Below are positions 7,421 to 14,813 of a stretch of 19,315 bases of DNA, one piece after another (the first letter of the stretch is position 1; every line of letters begins with the position of its first letter). The stretch lies in the NCBI GenBank assembly GCA_035455265.1, contig DATIFK010000091.1, forward strand, positions 1 to 19,315. Direction: 5' to 3'. The translations under genes and the position numbers were made by a program. The notes beneath the pieces are model-generated. The model did no database searches and had not been told where the DNA came from. It was given only the letters and a program-made list of their open reading frames with translations. This stretch comes from MGOM01 sp035455265. GTDB taxonomy: Bacteria > Chloroflexota > Anaerolineae > Anaerolineales > E44-bin32.

Positions 7421-9870
7421 TACTTCCCTGTGAGCCTGGGATACCAATACCCCAGCATTTGCTCGGCTGGTTTGCCCCGCACGGAGATGGACTTGTCCTG
7501 GAGGGCCACCGCCGGGTTGAAGCCGGACACGAAGAAACCGCGGACGGCCTGACGGCCATACGCCGCCAGAAGCACAGCGTTGATGGCGGCCGACTGCTCG
7601 GCCAGATCGACCGGCAGATCGGGGTCGACGATGGCACCGGAAGCGAACTCGGCGGGAGGCCGGCACGTGCCGTCGGGTGCAGGCGCACAGCCGGTCGCGC
7701 CTCCATCCACCGACAGATAGGCGACATTCAAATAGAGGGGATGCTCCTTCAACTCGGGCAGGTCTTGCAGCAACGTGTCCAGCAGCTTGTAGGCCTCGGC
7801 CTGCATGGCGTCCGGCGCCAGGTCACGGCCCTCGCCCAGAGGCGCGTGCCAGGCGACGACGATGTCGTCGAAAGCGTTCAGGAATGCCGGGGCCTCTTGC
7901 AGCGTCGTGCCGAAGTCCAACTCCCAAGCCACACGGCCGTGATAGGTCCCGCGGACCTCCTGCAAGAGAGAACGCCAGCGCGTCTCGGCGTCTGCCGGCG
8001 CGACCGAAGGCGATCCGTCGGCGAGCGTTCCGCCGGGAAGCGCCGCGGCGACCTCGGCGCCGCCGAGGATCAACCGGGCAGCCCCCATTCGTTCGGCCGC
8101 CGCGGCGTAGGTCAGGACGAAGGAACGGTAGCTCTCGAACCAGACGGACCACCAGGCGCCGTTGCGCGGGCTGCTCGCCCACCACGAATCCAGGCTCCCG
8201 GCCGTGTCGACGAGCCGCGGTCGCACAGACACACTCATGCCGAGCGTGCGCGCCTGTTCGGCCTGGCGCGCCAGATCGCTGACGAACGGGGACCAGGCGG
8301 GATCGAACGTCATCCGCGGGGTCGCGGCGGCGGGTCCTACGGTCCACGACGGGGTCAGCAGGACGGCGTTGGCCCCGCCGGCGCCCATCTCCGCCAGTGC
8401 CGTCGGCAGAGTCGATGACCACGTCGGGCTGAACGGCGCCTCGACCTCATACCCGGCTTCGAAGTCCGGCTGCCCGACGATCTCCGGCGCCACGACCGTG
8501 GCGCCGCCCGCCGCCGGATCCCACCACATCCAGGCGTCGATCACATCCGGAGTCGGCGACGAGGCGTTCAGCGTGCGGCCTTCGGAATCGGCCGCGGTGG
8601 CGGCGTCATCGGCATGGGAGCACTGCTGGTTGCGGCAGTAGCGGTAGTGCAGACCCGCCTCGATCCCCGCCGGTGCGAACAGAGTGTAGGCCCATTGGCC
8701 GCCGCCCAGAGACCACATCGGCAGCGGGGAGGTCCATCCGTCGCGCCACAGTTGCAGGCTCAGGCTCTCTCCGGCCGGCGTGCCGGCGGGCGCGGTGACG
8801 AGGAACGGCAAGGTGGATCCGCCCTCTGCGTGCCAGGTGGAAACGACGTCCAGCAGGACGGCATCGCGATCCGGAATCGTGACCTGGCGGGTGAGCAGGT
8901 TCCCTTGCTCGTCGCGCTCGGCGCTCCAGTATCCGTCGCCGAGGGTGTACTTGTAGCGGAGGTCGGTGCCGGCGTACAGTCTGGCGAGGGCGAGGTAGTG
9001 CGTCGCGTCGACCATCACGAGGGGCAGCGCCTGCGCGGCATCCACGCTTTGTCCGCCTGGCAGGACCGTGAAGGTATCGCCGAGAACGCGGGTGCTGCCA
9101 ATCAGCCGCAGCACGGCCCCGGGAGGCGTGTCGGACGGAACGGTGACCTCGAACGAGACTTGCACCGGGGAGGCGGGTTCGAGTGACAGCGTCGCTGGTG
9201 TGGCGCTCTCCGCCGCCACCAGGGCTCCTTGCTGAAACGGCCGATGCGCGCCGGTTGGGCTGAGGAGCCCAAGGGTGTGCAAGCCCGGGGCGAGGCCTTC
9301 GAGACGAAAGCCGCCTCCGCCATCGGTGAAGGCAGCCGCGCCTCCGGCGGTGACCAGGATGTCTCCCAGAGGCGCGTTCGTACCCGCTTCGGTCACCGTT
9401 CCCACAATCCGCCCGGCTGATCCGACGAACGGAGCGTCCGCCCACGCGGCCAGGACGTCGCTGACGGTCTGCGATCCGGACACCACCGCCAGGCGGTCGT
9501 GCGCTGCCTCGCCGAGGGCGGTCTGTTCCTCCGAGACGGACGGAGCCGTGCGGACATAGCGGTAGCGCAGGACGGAGTCGACCGGAGGTGTCACCCGGCC
9601 GGTCCACGTGCCGTCGGCTTCGAGCGTGAGCGGAATGTCCGTGGCGTTGTTCGCGGGCCCGCTGACCTCGTCGATCAGACGGAGGGAAATGGCCGTACCG
9701 GGAGGGCTGGCGGCGACCACCGTCAGGCGGAAAATCACTTCGGCGACCGGAGAAGGTGTCGTCGGAGGCGCCTCGAGGGGCGCCGGTGCGGACGGATTGC
9801 TCAGCGCTCCGCAGGCCGAGAGCCACAGGCTCCAGCCCACGAGGGCGGCGCGCGCGAGTTGTCGTCTCAT
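7420..9870 (-). CDS. Surface lipoprotein with beta-sandwich modules and a GH113-like barrel
   Basis: An 816-residue exported lipoprotein. The start at 9870 gives a signal peptide MRRQLARAALVGWSLWLSAC with lipobox LSAC and lipidated C20; the ATG overlaps the stop of the upstream gene (ATGA), indicating translational coupling, and no separate Shine-Dalgarno is seen. After a Pro/Ser/Thr linker come three related beta-sandwich segments (about 44-145, 236-348, 355-448) that share phrases such as LRYRYVRT, LRYKYTL and LHYRYCR, resembling starch-binding-type modules. Between the first two is a carboxypeptidase-regulatory-like fold (154-200). Residues about 485-816 resemble glycoside hydrolase family 113 barrels: VSVRPRLVD, WWSVWFESY, ILGGAEVAA with acid/base-like E606, and the terminal RGKPAEQMLGYWY. 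The strand expected to carry the nucleophile reads PLYLNVAYLSVDG, so that residue seems missing. Carbohydrate binding is inferred; catalysis is doubtful. Confidence 0.75.
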   Translation of the reverse strand: MRRQLARAALVGWSLWLSACGALSNPSAPAPLEAPPTTPSPVAEVIFRLTVVAASPPGTAISLRLIDEVSGPANNATDIPLTLEADGTWTGRVTPPVDSVLRYRYVRTAPSVSEEQTALGEAAHDRLAVVSGSQTVSDVLAAWADAPFVGSAGRIVGTVTEAGTNAPLGDILVTAGGAAAFTDGGGGFRLEGLAPGLHTLGLLSPTGAHRPFQQGALVAAESATPATLSLEPASPVQVSFEVTVPSDTPPGAVLRLIGSTRVLGDTFTVLPGGQSVDAAQALPLVMVDATHYLALARLYAGTDLRYKYTLGDGYWSAERDEQGNLLTRQVTIPDRDAVLLDVVSTWHAEGGSTLPFLVTAPAGTPAGESLSLQLWRDGWTSPLPMWSLGGGQWAYTLFAPAGIEAGLHYRYCRNQQCSHADDAATAADSEGRTLNASSPTPDVIDAWMWWDPAAGGATVVAPEIVGQPDFEAGYEVEAPFSPTWSSTLPTALAEMGAGGANAVLLTPSWTVGPAAATPRMTFDPAWSPFVSDLARQAEQARTLGMSVSVRPRLVDTAGSLDSWWASSPRNGAWWSVWFESYRSFVLTYAAAAERMGAARLILGGAEVAAALPGGTLADGSPSVAPADAETRWRSLLQEVRGTYHGRVAWELDFGTTLQEAPAFLNAFDDIVVAWHAPLGEGRDLAPDAMQAEAYKLLDTLLQDLPELKEHPLYLNVAYLSVDGGATGCAPAPDGTCRPPAEFASGAIVDPDLPVDLAEQSAAINAVLLAAYGRQAVRGFFVSGFNPAVALQDKSISVRGKPAEQMLGYWYPRLTGK

Positions 9871-10643
9871 CGGTTCGGGGTCAGCTCCTGAATGAGTTGG
9901 AGGCATAGGTCCACGTTTGGGATGGCTCGTGCCGGAAAGCGCATTTTCGGGCCATGGTGTCGGTCCAGCGGGACTGCTTCGAGCCAGCCGCGTTCCAGAC
10001 GCGCCTGAGAAAGGTCTTCCCAGCGCAAGGTCTTGCGGCCGTTTCGGATCCCCTCGGCGGTGAGCGACAGCGGTCCGAACGGCAGGGATTCGCCGTGGTT
10101 GAAGGCGCGCGTGTAGGCCTCGAGCAATGGCGGATAGACGGCGCGTTTGACGGCTTCGGCCAGCTCGTCGTATTCGTTCAACGACTGGTCGAGTCGGAGC
10201 TTCCGTCCGTCGCGAGCGACGAGGGTCAGTTCGCCCAATCGTCCCCACGGTCGCCGCCCAAGGCCGTAGCGTACAGAGTGCGTGTGAATCTCACGAATCT
10301 CGTCCCAGGGTAGGGCCGAGCCTCGGCGGCCGCTCAGGATGACCAGCCCGCGAGCGTACTGGCGCACGACCTTCCGGCCGCGACCGCGTGCCAGGAGAAG
10401 AAGCACCACGCCGGTGATCAGGGAGACTCCGGCGACCACGCCCGGCGGCGAGGCCCATCGATCCACCGCCAGCGGACCGAAGGTCTCATAGGCAAACCAC
10501 GCCCGGCCAACGGCCAGGAGAGAGGCCGCCAAAGCGACGGCGATCGCCCCCCACCCGCTGAGGGCCAACAGGCGATGCACGCCGGTGCGCGAGACGTGCT
10601 CGCGCTGGAGCGGGCCAAGGCGGTCCTCCAGAGAAGGCACCAC
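9867..10643 (-). CDS. Membrane protein with DUF6585-like C-terminal domain
   Basis: A 258-residue protein of unknown function. I choose the GTG at 10643 because AGAGGA, overlapping the stop codon of the gene upstream, sits six bases ahead of it; an ATG at 10676 in the same frame lies inside the upstream gene and has no such site. Two hydrophobic helices cover about residues 27-50 and 65-85, separated by a short loop. The remainder is soluble with alternating strands: LVILSGRRGSALPWDEIREIHTH is a PH-like start, followed by a second similar repeat around SLTAEGIRNGRKTLRWEDL, then a C-terminal helix. This layout resembles the DUF6585 family of membrane-anchored PH-like proteins, from memory only. 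It overlaps the lipoprotein start by four bases, so the two are likely made together. Confidence 0.7.
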   Translation of the reverse strand: MVPSLEDRLGPLQREHVSRTGVHRLLALSGWGAIAVALAASLLAVGRAWFAYETFGPLAVDRWASPPGVVAGVSLITGVVLLLLARGRGRKVVRQYARGLVILSGRRGSALPWDEIREIHTHSVRYGLGRRPWGRLGELTLVARDGRKLRLDQSLNEYDELAEAVKRAVYPPLLEAYTRAFNHGESLPFGPLSLTAEGIRNGRKTLRWEDLSQARLERGWLEAVPLDRHHGPKMRFPARAIPNVDLCLQLIQELTPNR

Positions 10644-10653
10644 TCGGAGTCCT

Positions 10654-11394
10654 CTACACCAGGAACGCCCGTCCAATCAGGAGGGCGACGAAGAGGGCGA
10701 CCATACCCAGGATGACACCAGCAAGAGCTGTGCCGCGTCGGTTCGTCGGCGAGAAGGCTGCCCCCAGGCCGAGACCCGTGCTCAAGACGCTCAGTGAATA
10801 CGCCAGGCCGAGGAGATAGGGAAGGTTCGGTCCGGCGCGGAGAGGGATGCAGGCCAGGCTCAACACGAGCGCCGCGAATCCGATCAGCCTCGCCGCCCAG
10901 GCGGCTCGATCGCTGAGGTTGGGGATCAGCTCCGGAATAGCGGGCCAGTGTGGGTCCAGCCCGGTGACGCGCGCGGTGCCGTACAGCAGGCGATAGAAGA
11001 GCAGTTGGGACCAGGCCGTTACCATCAGCACGATGCGCACCATTCCCATGCCCAGCATCCCCGGAACGCCGCCTCCCAAGAGCCCGGCCAGCGGATCGGG
11101 GCCGAGCGTCGTCTCGACGCCGGGGACCAGGAGCACCAGCGAGAATCCGAGCGATACGGCGACGGACGCCAGGAGCAGCGGCTGAATCAGCGTCACCAGC
11201 ATCGTCGCCAGAGCGATCCACCCCAGCGCCACCCCGGCGTGCTCCGCTCCGCCGACGGCCAAGGACAAGCCCCCGACCCCGGCGCACATCAGGGCCCAAA
11301 CCCAGGACAGGCGGCGCAACCGCGCCACTGCCTCTTGTAGCTTCGGGTCGTCTCGCGCCAGGGGAGAGGACACGACCGACCGACTAGCTCCCAT
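10654..11394 (-). CDS. Multi-pass membrane protein, unknown function
   Basis: A 246-residue integral membrane protein that I cannot assign. The ATG at 11394 overlaps the last codons of the DUF35 gene by 11 bases, which suggests coupled translation. A 28-residue polar N-terminus (LARDDPKLQEAVARLRRL) leads into six or seven hydrophobic segments: roughly LSWVWALMCAGVGGLSLAV, GVALGWIALATMLVTLI, LASVAVSLGFSLVLLV, MVRIVLMVTAWSQLLFY, LIGFAALVLSLACIPL, LLGLAYSLSVLSTGLGL and a final helix ending IGRAFLV. Glycine-rich loops and the general layout recall Yip1-type membrane domains, but no diagnostic motif supports that. It sits between the thiolase/DUF35 pair and the PH-like membrane protein in a tightly spaced run. 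Confidence 0.75.
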   Translation of the reverse strand: MGASRSVVSSPLARDDPKLQEAVARLRRLSWVWALMCAGVGGLSLAVGGAEHAGVALGWIALATMLVTLIQPLLLASVAVSLGFSLVLLVPGVETTLGPDPLAGLLGGGVPGMLGMGMVRIVLMVTAWSQLLFYRLLYGTARVTGLDPHWPAIPELIPNLSDRAAWAARLIGFAALVLSLACIPLRAGPNLPYLLGLAYSLSVLSTGLGLGAAFSPTNRRGTALAGVILGMVALFVALLIGRAFLV

Positions 11395-11938
11395 CCGCCG
11401 GCACAAAGTACACGTCGGTCGGCTTGAGCTTGCTGTTGCGCAAGAACCGCGGCCGGACCGACATCCCGATCCAATCCAGGGAGGCGGCATGGGGATCGAC
11501 GCCGACCAGGCGCGTCAGGAACAAGGTGTTGACGCCTTCGAACTCGATCAGCGCCAGGACGAAGGGCGTTTCCGGAAGGAACTCCTCGGATCCGAAATGG
11601 CAGACGGTGAAGGCGTGCACCCTTGCTGTCCGCTCGGAGATGTCGATCCACTCCGTCGGGCGGCCGCTGTACATGTCGGCACCGCGCGGCGTGCCGTAGG
11701 TGTAGCCGCTGTCGGGTTCGCGGGTCGCCAACAGATGGCGGTTCGAGGCGCCGGCGAACCACGGGCTGTCCTGGCCGTAGGAGTGCAGGTAGGTGACCTT
11801 GTACTCCTGCTCGATCTGCAGCGGTGCCATGCGCTTGAGGAAGGCCAGCGCCTCCGGGTCCGTCTCGATCGGGAAGGGGACGCCGTGAACGATGTAGCCG
11901 CCGAGCTTTTCGGGTTGCTGTTCAGGGAGACGAGTCAT
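11384..11938 (-). CDS. DUF35-family OB-fold protein lacking zinc-ribbon cysteines
   Basis: A 184-residue protein of the OB-fold acyl-CoA-associated (DUF35) type that normally binds a thiolase and helps form its CoA channel. The order fits: an N-terminal helix (PEALAFLKRMAPLQ), a ribbon region (about 62-92), then the OB-fold strands with RVHAFTVCHF, PFVLALIEFEGVNTLFLTRLVGV and a C-terminal strand ending TDVYFVPADG. Family members usually carry a Zn ribbon with CxxC pairs; here the ribbon region has none, and the only cysteine is C113. The gene starts two bases after the thiolase stop, with GGGAGG inside the thiolase 3' end, so the two products are probably partners in a complex. Family assignment rests on length, OB-fold pattern and neighbour, hence moderate certainty. 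Confidence 0.75.
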   Translation of the reverse strand: MTRLPEQQPEKLGGYIVHGVPFPIETDPEALAFLKRMAPLQIEQEYKVTYLHSYGQDSPWFAGASNRHLLATREPDSGYTYGTPRGADMYSGRPTEWIDISERTARVHAFTVCHFGSEEFLPETPFVLALIEFEGVNTLFLTRLVGVDPHAASLDWIGMSVRPRFLRNSKLKPTDVYFVPADGS

Positions 11939-11940
11939 GG

Positions 11941-13305
11941 CTAGGCCTCCCGCTCGAGGATGCTGATGGTCACGTAGGTGCCGGTGCCGGCATGCGAATG
12001 GATGGCGCCGCGCCGGGCGTCACGCACTTGCAGCGTGTCGTCGCCGAAGTGCCTCCCGACCGATCCCTGCAACTGCCACAGGGCAAAGACGCCCTGCATC
12101 AGGCCGGTGGCGCCGACCGGATGGCCGCAAGCGATCAGTCCGCCTGACGGATTCACCGGGCAGACGGATTTCTCGGGAAGACGAAGGCCGTAGTCGACTC
12201 CCGGCATGAAGGCTTTGCCGGAGGCGGCGAATGGCCCGCCTTCGCCGTAGCGGCACAGCCCCATGTCTTCGTAGGTCTGGATTTCGCTCGAAGTGTAAGC
12301 GTCGTGAAGCTCGACGAAGTCCAGCTCCTTCAGCGGATTGCGAATGCCGGCGTGGCGATAGGCCATGTTGCCGGCGGTTCGGCCGGCGCGGAACGAATGG
12401 ACGCCGGGATAGCGCGTGCCGTGATCCCACAGCTCCTTGTAGTAGCGCTTGGTGTCGTCCGAGCTGCGCTCCTGTTCGGTGGCGTAGTCGCGCAAAAAGG
12501 TCTCGTAGTCGACGTGGGGCCGGTCCGACATGCGCATGGCGTCGGTGCCGCGTCCGATGCCGCTGACGCGCACCAGCGGGCGCGGCACGCGGGCGCCGGC
12601 GGCTTCCAGCCGGCGCAACCCGTCCTCCGACGCCAACACGACGACCGCCGCGCCGTCCGACATGACGCAGATGTCGAGCCGCGTCAGCGGCCAGGCAACC
12701 ATCGGCGCCTGTCGGATGTCCTGGATGGTGTAGCGGTTGCGCTTCTGCGCGTAGGGGTTGTGATAGGCGTTGATGTGGTTCTTGACCGAAACGTGCGCCA
12801 GGTGCTCGACGGTCGTCCCGAATTCCTTCATGTGCCGGGTGACCATCATGGCGTAATAGCCGGAGTAGAACCCGCCCACGGGGTAGTCCCATGACACGTC
12901 GGACGCCAGAGCGATGAACTCATTCCCCTTCCAGGTCTCGACGTGGCTCATCGTCTCGAAACCGTAGGCGACGCAAACGTCCATGTGCCCGGAGGCGATG
13001 GACTTCCACGCCTCCTGCAGGCAGATGCCGCCGGTGGCGCCCCCGCCTTCGACGCGGTGCCCCGGTTTCGGCACCAGCCCCAGGTAATCCTGGACCATGA
13101 TCCCGGCCATCAACTGCCGCGCGAAATGGTCCGAGAAGTACGAGGCGACGCAGCCGTCGACGTTTTGGGTGAACGTCGCCTGATCCAGCCCGATGTCCTG
13201 GAGGGCGTAGTCGTAGGCCTCCTTGACGATGGCCGGAAACGTCCTATCGGGACGGGCTTTGACGAACTTCGAGACTCCACCCGACACCGCATACACCGGG
13301 CGCAT
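11941..13305 (-). CDS. Thiolase-superfamily protein (SCP-x/Ltp2-like) without nucleophilic cysteine
   Basis: A 454-residue thiolase-fold protein of the lipid-transfer-protein/SCP-x branch. The second ATG (13305) is chosen because AGGAGG lies seven bases ahead of it; the first ATG (13323) has nothing comparable. Conserved landmarks are IASGHMDVCVAYGFETMS (103-120), SDGAAVVVLAS (216-226), ELHDAYTSSE with H334 (332-341) and NPSGGLIACGHPVGATG (385-401) with C393 and H395. The loop that should present the nucleophilic Cys reads VEGGGATGG (85-93), with G89 at that position. Thiolytic cleavage by the standard mechanism is therefore unlikely. Cys-less relatives such as Ltp2, which pair with DUF35 proteins, act as aldolases on steroid side-chain CoA esters. 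That makes a retro-aldol role for this protein plausible but unproven. The next gene encodes a DUF35-like partner. Confidence 0.88.
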   Translation of the reverse strand: MRPVYAVSGGVSKFVKARPDRTFPAIVKEAYDYALQDIGLDQATFTQNVDGCVASYFSDHFARQLMAGIMVQDYLGLVPKPGHRVEGGGATGGICLQEAWKSIASGHMDVCVAYGFETMSHVETWKGNEFIALASDVSWDYPVGGFYSGYYAMMVTRHMKEFGTTVEHLAHVSVKNHINAYHNPYAQKRNRYTIQDIRQAPMVAWPLTRLDICVMSDGAAVVVLASEDGLRRLEAAGARVPRPLVRVSGIGRGTDAMRMSDRPHVDYETFLRDYATEQERSSDDTKRYYKELWDHGTRYPGVHSFRAGRTAGNMAYRHAGIRNPLKELDFVELHDAYTSSEIQTYEDMGLCRYGEGGPFAASGKAFMPGVDYGLRLPEKSVCPVNPSGGLIACGHPVGATGLMQGVFALWQLQGSVGRHFGDDTLQVRDARRGAIHSHAGTGTYVTISILEREA

Positions 13306-13347
13306 ACGGTCGCCTCCTGTCATGCCTAGAGCCGCTGGACGCGGGCG

Positions 13348-13376
13348 ATTCTACCAAGCCTGACTCGCAAAGCCAA
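13348..13376 (-). promoter_or_regulatory. Sigma70-like promoter for the thiolase operon
   Basis: Reading the minus strand, TTGGCT (13376-13371) is followed after exactly 17 bp by TAGAAT (13353-13348). The -10 matches five of six consensus bases and the -35 four of six. The thiolase start codon lies 42 bp further on. AT-rich hexamers like these are scarce in this GC-rich sequence, which supports the call, but there is no experimental evidence. Confidence 0.45.
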
Positions 13377-13470
13377 TCGACGCCGGCCAACCAAGACCAT
13401 CTTGACCCTGCCGGGGACTTGGAGCGAAGTTCGCGGCCAAGGGCGCGTCGGGCGACGGCGATGGGAAGAA

Positions 13471-13506
13471 TCCCTCCCCATGAAAGAGGGAGGGTTGGGG
13501 GTGGGA
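13471..13506. repeat. C/G-rich intergenic repeat, copy 1 (reverse orientation)
   Basis: Contains TCCCTC (13471-13476) pairing with GAGGGA (13486-13491), followed by GGGTTGGGGGTGGGA. Read on the minus strand it has the order CCCACCCCC - AACCCTCCC - hairpin, the same layout as the element at 19264-19298. It lies in the gap between the thiolase start and the tatC stop. It is probably a dispersed intergenic repeat; termination function is possible. Confidence 0.5.
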
Positions 13507-13524
13507 TCACCGGCAACCCGGTAG

Positions 13525-13544
13525 CCGCAGGCTCTAGCCTGCGG
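13525..13544. repeat. REP-like perfect palindrome overlapping the tatC stop
   Basis: A 9-bp perfect stem, CCGCAGGCT (13525-13533) and AGCCTGCGG (13536-13544), with a 2-nt centre. Its right arm lies in the last codons of tatC, and the tatC stop TAG (13536-13534 on the minus strand) sits at its apex. The form resembles REP/BIME-type palindromes that are dispersed in many GC-rich genomes. It may double as a transcription terminator for the tat transcript. Confidence 0.6.
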
Positions 13545-14391
13545 TCCTTGGTCTTCGCCCCCGCCCTCCCAGTGCCGCCAGGGCGACGCCCAGAAAATAC
13601 AGCACGATCATCGGCCCCATCACCAGGCTCATGTTGATCGGGTCGGGCGTGGGTGTGATGACCGCCGCCAGGACGGCGATGCCGATGATGGCGACGCGCC
13701 AGCCGCGCCACAACGTGCGGGCATCCACCAGCCCGATGGCCGACAGGGCATACACCACCAGCGGGAACTCGAAGGCCACGCCGACCCAGAACACCATCCC
13801 CGTCACGAACGAGATGTAGTTCGACGGCCGCGGCACCGTGTGGATGCCCATGAACGACAGCAGGAACGGCAGGGCCGCCGGCATCATGACCCAGAAGGCG
13901 AACGCCATGCCGCCGATGAAGAGCAGGAATCCCACCGGGATGGCGACGAGGAGCGTCAGGCGCTCGCGCCGGCGCAGCCCCGGTGAGACGAAGGCGAACA
14001 ACTCGGCGGCGATGTACGGGAACGCCAGCGCAAACCCCGACAGCAGCGAAACGCGCATGAACGCCCCGACCGACTCGGTCACCTCGATGGCCTGCAGCTG
14101 GCCGATGCCACCGATCGGCTCGGCCAGGAGATCCAGGATACGAGGAGCGATGGCGAAACTCACGCCCGACGTGATGGCCAGCACGATCAGCGAGCGCAGC
14201 AGGTGGCCGCGCAGGGCCTCGATGTGCTCGAGCAGCCCCGAGGGGTTCTCGAGGGCGCGCGCCAGCACGTCCCCCGCCGGCGTGTCCTCGGGCTCGTAGG
14301 TCAGAAAGCGGTGGACGGCCCGGAATGGGCGGGCGATGAGGCGAAAAGGCGCGGTGAGCAGGCGGCCAAGGCGCGCCAGGAATCGACGCAT
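13534..14391 (-). CDS. tatC: Sec-independent translocase subunit TatC
   Basis: A 285-residue six-helix inner-membrane protein, the signal-peptide receptor of the twin-arginine translocase. Recognisable segments are EHIEALRGHLLRSL (55-68) before helix 1, FPYIAAELFAFVSPGLRRRER containing the conserved periplasmic Glu, and ITPTPDPINMSLVMGPMIVLYFLGV at the last helices. The recognition motif usually lies within the first ~15 residues; here it is preceded by a basic, amphipathic extension of about 54 residues. At the position of E. coli E15 in the HLIELR motif this protein has Ala (A59), while the Glu corresponding to E103 is kept. The last residues (RTAG) and the stop are encoded by a REP-like palindrome, so the C-terminus may have been remodelled. 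It begins one base after the tatA/B stop. Confidence 0.93.
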   Translation of the reverse strand: MRRFLARLGRLLTAPFRLIARPFRAVHRFLTYEPEDTPAGDVLARALENPSGLLEHIEALRGHLLRSLIVLAITSGVSFAIAPRILDLLAEPIGGIGQLQAIEVTESVGAFMRVSLLSGFALAFPYIAAELFAFVSPGLRRRERLTLLVAIPVGFLLFIGGMAFAFWVMMPAALPFLLSFMGIHTVPRPSNYISFVTGMVFWVGVAFEFPLVVYALSAIGLVDARTLWRGWRVAIIGIAVLAAVITPTPDPINMSLVMGPMIVLYFLGVALAALGGRGRRPRTAG

Positions 14392-14392
14392 G

Positions 14393-14794
14393 TCAGTTGG
14401 GGTCGCTGTCGCCCGCAGGCGGGCCGGACGCCGGCGGAGGAACGGAGGGCTTGTCCGGCGTCGTCGACGAGGCCGTGCCGCTCGACGGCGTCCACGCTCG
14501 AAGTGGGCCCGGGTCGGGGCGGGACCCCTCGGTCAGCGATCGCTTCGTCTCGGTCATCGTCTGGCGCAGCGTGTCCAGGTCCTCGAGCTCGGCTTCGCGC
14601 GCCAGCCGATTGGGCAGCGTGCGCAGGGTCTCCGAGGTCCGCAGTAAGGTACGCCAACCCTCGGAGTGGTAGACGCGGTTGAGGAACCGGCCGGCGGATC
14701 GAGCCGTGCGGGCGATGTCCTTCGGCCCGAACAGGACGATGGCCAGCAGGATGATCAGGGCGACTTCGAGGGGGCCGACGCCGAGAAGTTCCAT
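14393..14794 (-). CDS. Twin-arginine translocase subunit TatA/TatB
   Basis: A 133-residue single-helix membrane protein that forms the pore or receptor partner of TatC. The start MELLGVGPLE is chosen from the family pattern and a GGAG close upstream; the longer open frame through nusB is a shadow. It has the N-terminal helix (VGPLEVALIILLAIVLFGP, 6-24), the FGP hinge, an amphipathic helix (KDIARTARSAGRFLNRVY) and a long charged, then Pro/Ser-rich tail. A Glu early in the transmembrane helix (GPLE) resembles TatB, but with only one such gene here it could serve both roles. It lies between nusB and tatC, 1 bp from tatC, so the Tat subunits are coexpressed. Confidence 0.88.
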   Translation of the reverse strand: MELLGVGPLEVALIILLAIVLFGPKDIARTARSAGRFLNRVYHSEGWRTLLRTSETLRTLPNRLAREAELEDLDTLRQTMTETKRSLTEGSRPDPGPLRAWTPSSGTASSTTPDKPSVPPPASGPPAGDSDPN

Positions 14795-14813
14795 CCGCTC
14801 CGCCCAGCGCTCG

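Noticed and set aside
9871..10248. Upstream extension of the lipoprotein frame (total 942 codons)
   Set aside because: It lies inside the membrane-protein gene, and the start at 9870 gives a clean signal peptide and lipobox with an ATGA overlap.
10644..10676. ATG start at 10676 for the DUF6585-like gene
   Set aside because: It overlaps the upstream gene without an SD site; the GTG at 10643 has AGAGGA at good spacing.
13306..13323. Earlier ATG (MTGGDR) for the thiolase-fold gene
   Set aside because: The codons of this extension themselves form the AGGAGG ribosome site for the ATG at 13305.
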